From assembly GCF_009765365.1 (NCBI RefSeq), contig NZ_VTOM01000007.1:62001-126000 (forward strand): DNA of 64,000 bases, given 5' to 3'. This DNA is from Antarcticirhabdus aurantiaca (GTDB lineage Bacteria > Pseudomonadota > Alphaproteobacteria > Rhizobiales > Rhizobiaceae). The notes below the pieces were generated by a model that made no database searches, was not told the origin of the DNA, and saw only the letters and a list, made by a program, of their open reading frames with translations. Positions 63,438-64,000 of the stretch are shown here, one piece after another; within the stretch, counting starts at the first letter, position 1, and each line of letters opens with the position of its first letter. The position numbers and the translations under genes were made by a program.

Positions 63438-64000
63438 GTGACGCTTCGGATCGTCTACGCCAATCTGGGCTATTCGCGCGACATCAACGGCTCGATCGTG
63501 CATCACGTGAGCCGCCTGCACCACCACATCTACACGCCCGTTGCGGCGCAGATGCGCAGCCTCGGCTTCGTGAAGGACACGCTGCGCGGGCTCAAGCCCG
63601 ACCTGTCCTGCTTCGTGGAGGTGGACCAGGGGTCGCTCACCAACGGCTTCCTCGACCAGCTGCCGCACCTCACCGAGGAGCATCACACGCACGTCCAGGT
63701 CGATTCGAAATACGCCCGGGAAAAGCGCTTCGGGCGGATGTCGATCTCGCGCGGCAAGTCGAACGCCTTCCTGGCGACGAAGCCGATCACCTTCGAGTCG
63801 CGCTATCTCGATCACGGCCGCAAGCGGCTGGTCTACGACATCGACATCGAGGGCACGCGGGTGATGATCGCCCACTGCTCGCTGAGCCACCGCACGCGCA
63901 TCCAGCAGTTCGAGCAGCTCGCCTCGTGGATCGACGAGCGCGAAGGGCCGACGGTGCTCATGGGCGACTTCAACATCTTCCACGGCGTGTCGGAGCTGCG
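63438..64000 (+). CDS. Endonuclease/exonuclease/phosphatase family protein, N-terminal part
   Basis: Starts at GTG 63438 after GGAGAGG and runs off the window. The 187 visible codons give VTLRIVYANLGYSRDING, then SCFVEVDQGS (metal-binding Glu), ISRGKSNAF, IAHCSLSHRTR (catalytic His) and VLMGDFNIFHG (Asp-Asn pair). These are EEP-fold motifs shared by sphingomyelinase- and exonuclease III-like enzymes. It is divergent from cardiolipin synthase, which may hint at a lipid substrate (inference). Confidence 0.82.
   Translation, partial: MTLRIVYANLGYSRDINGSIVHHVSRLHHHIYTPVAAQMRSLGFVKDTLRGLKPDLSCFVEVDQGSLTNGFLDQLPHLTEEHHTHVQVDSKYAREKRFGRMSISRGKSNAFLATKPITFESRYLDHGRKRLVYDIDIEGTRVMIAHCSLSHRTRIQQFEQLASWIDEREGPTVLMGDFNIFHGVSEL

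Overview
The window is gene-dense, GC-rich chromosomal DNA of an alphaproteobacterium, most likely of the order Hyphomicrobiales (Rhizobiales). The basis is the gene set: CckA, a rhizobial-type DksA lacking most zinc ligands, the F1-ATPase zeta/inhibitor protein (DUF1476), the split purC-purS-purQ-purL set leading into bolA-grxD, DUF2865, a DedA protein, a fused malic enzyme/PTA, and a giant membrane-anchored coiled-coil protein resembling the Agrobacterium growth pole ring protein GPR (Sinorhizobium RgsE). I cannot fix family or genus. I see no tRNA, rRNA, CRISPR array, insertion sequence, prophage or obvious foreign-composition island.

Layout. 1-12.7 kb: the 3' end of class II DAHP synthase, a GFA-family protein, a LigB-type dioxygenase, DedA, two MFS transporters, a glutamyl-tRNA synthetase, DUF2865, malic enzyme, a metallophosphoesterase plus GT4 glycosyltransferase pair, and a dipeptide-epimerase-like enzyme. 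12.9-17.5 kb: a four-gene Mla-type lipid transport operon (permease with STAS, ATPase, long MCE protein with an internal 89-residue repeat, lipoprotein). 17.6-25.7 kb: the 2682-residue GPR/RgsE-like protein. 26-30.6 kb: an orphan Hpt protein, a [2Fe-2S] ferredoxin and a ferredoxin-NADP reductase, a DUF922 protein, folP-folK and a secreted protein. 30.7-34 kb: ycjX-ycjF and a SixA phosphatase. 34-39 kb: dksA, a FliO-like protein and cckA. 39-49 kb: psuG-psuK, recA, alaS, a PRC-barrel protein, icd, trmJ-murI and a Pmp3 peptide. 49-52 kb: rpsD with a structured leader, ttcA and a Bcr/CflA exporter. 52.2-60.1 kb: a long minus-strand purine run (purC, purS, kptA, secreted protein, purQ, two lipoproteins around a membrane protein, purL, bolA, coiled-coil protein, grxD). 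60.4-64 kb: ATPase zeta, a small hydrolase, a VOC protein, cardiolipin synthase and the start of an EEP-family phosphatase.

How the genes work together. Most of the window is housekeeping. Themes are envelope and lipid handling (Mla system, cardiolipin synthase, phosphoesterase/GT4 pair, DedA), cell-cycle and polar growth (CckA, the GPR-like protein), purine and folate synthesis, Fe-S/thiol handling (ferredoxin, FNR, BolA, monothiol glutaredoxin, TtcA), and RNA modification (TrmJ, TtcA, KptA, PsuG/PsuK). Nothing looks like a wholly unknown system. The items most worth a second look are the giant GPR-like protein with 11-residue repeats, KptA and envelope genes embedded in the purine run, the 89-residue repeat of the MCE protein, and a three-helix leader in front of rpsD.
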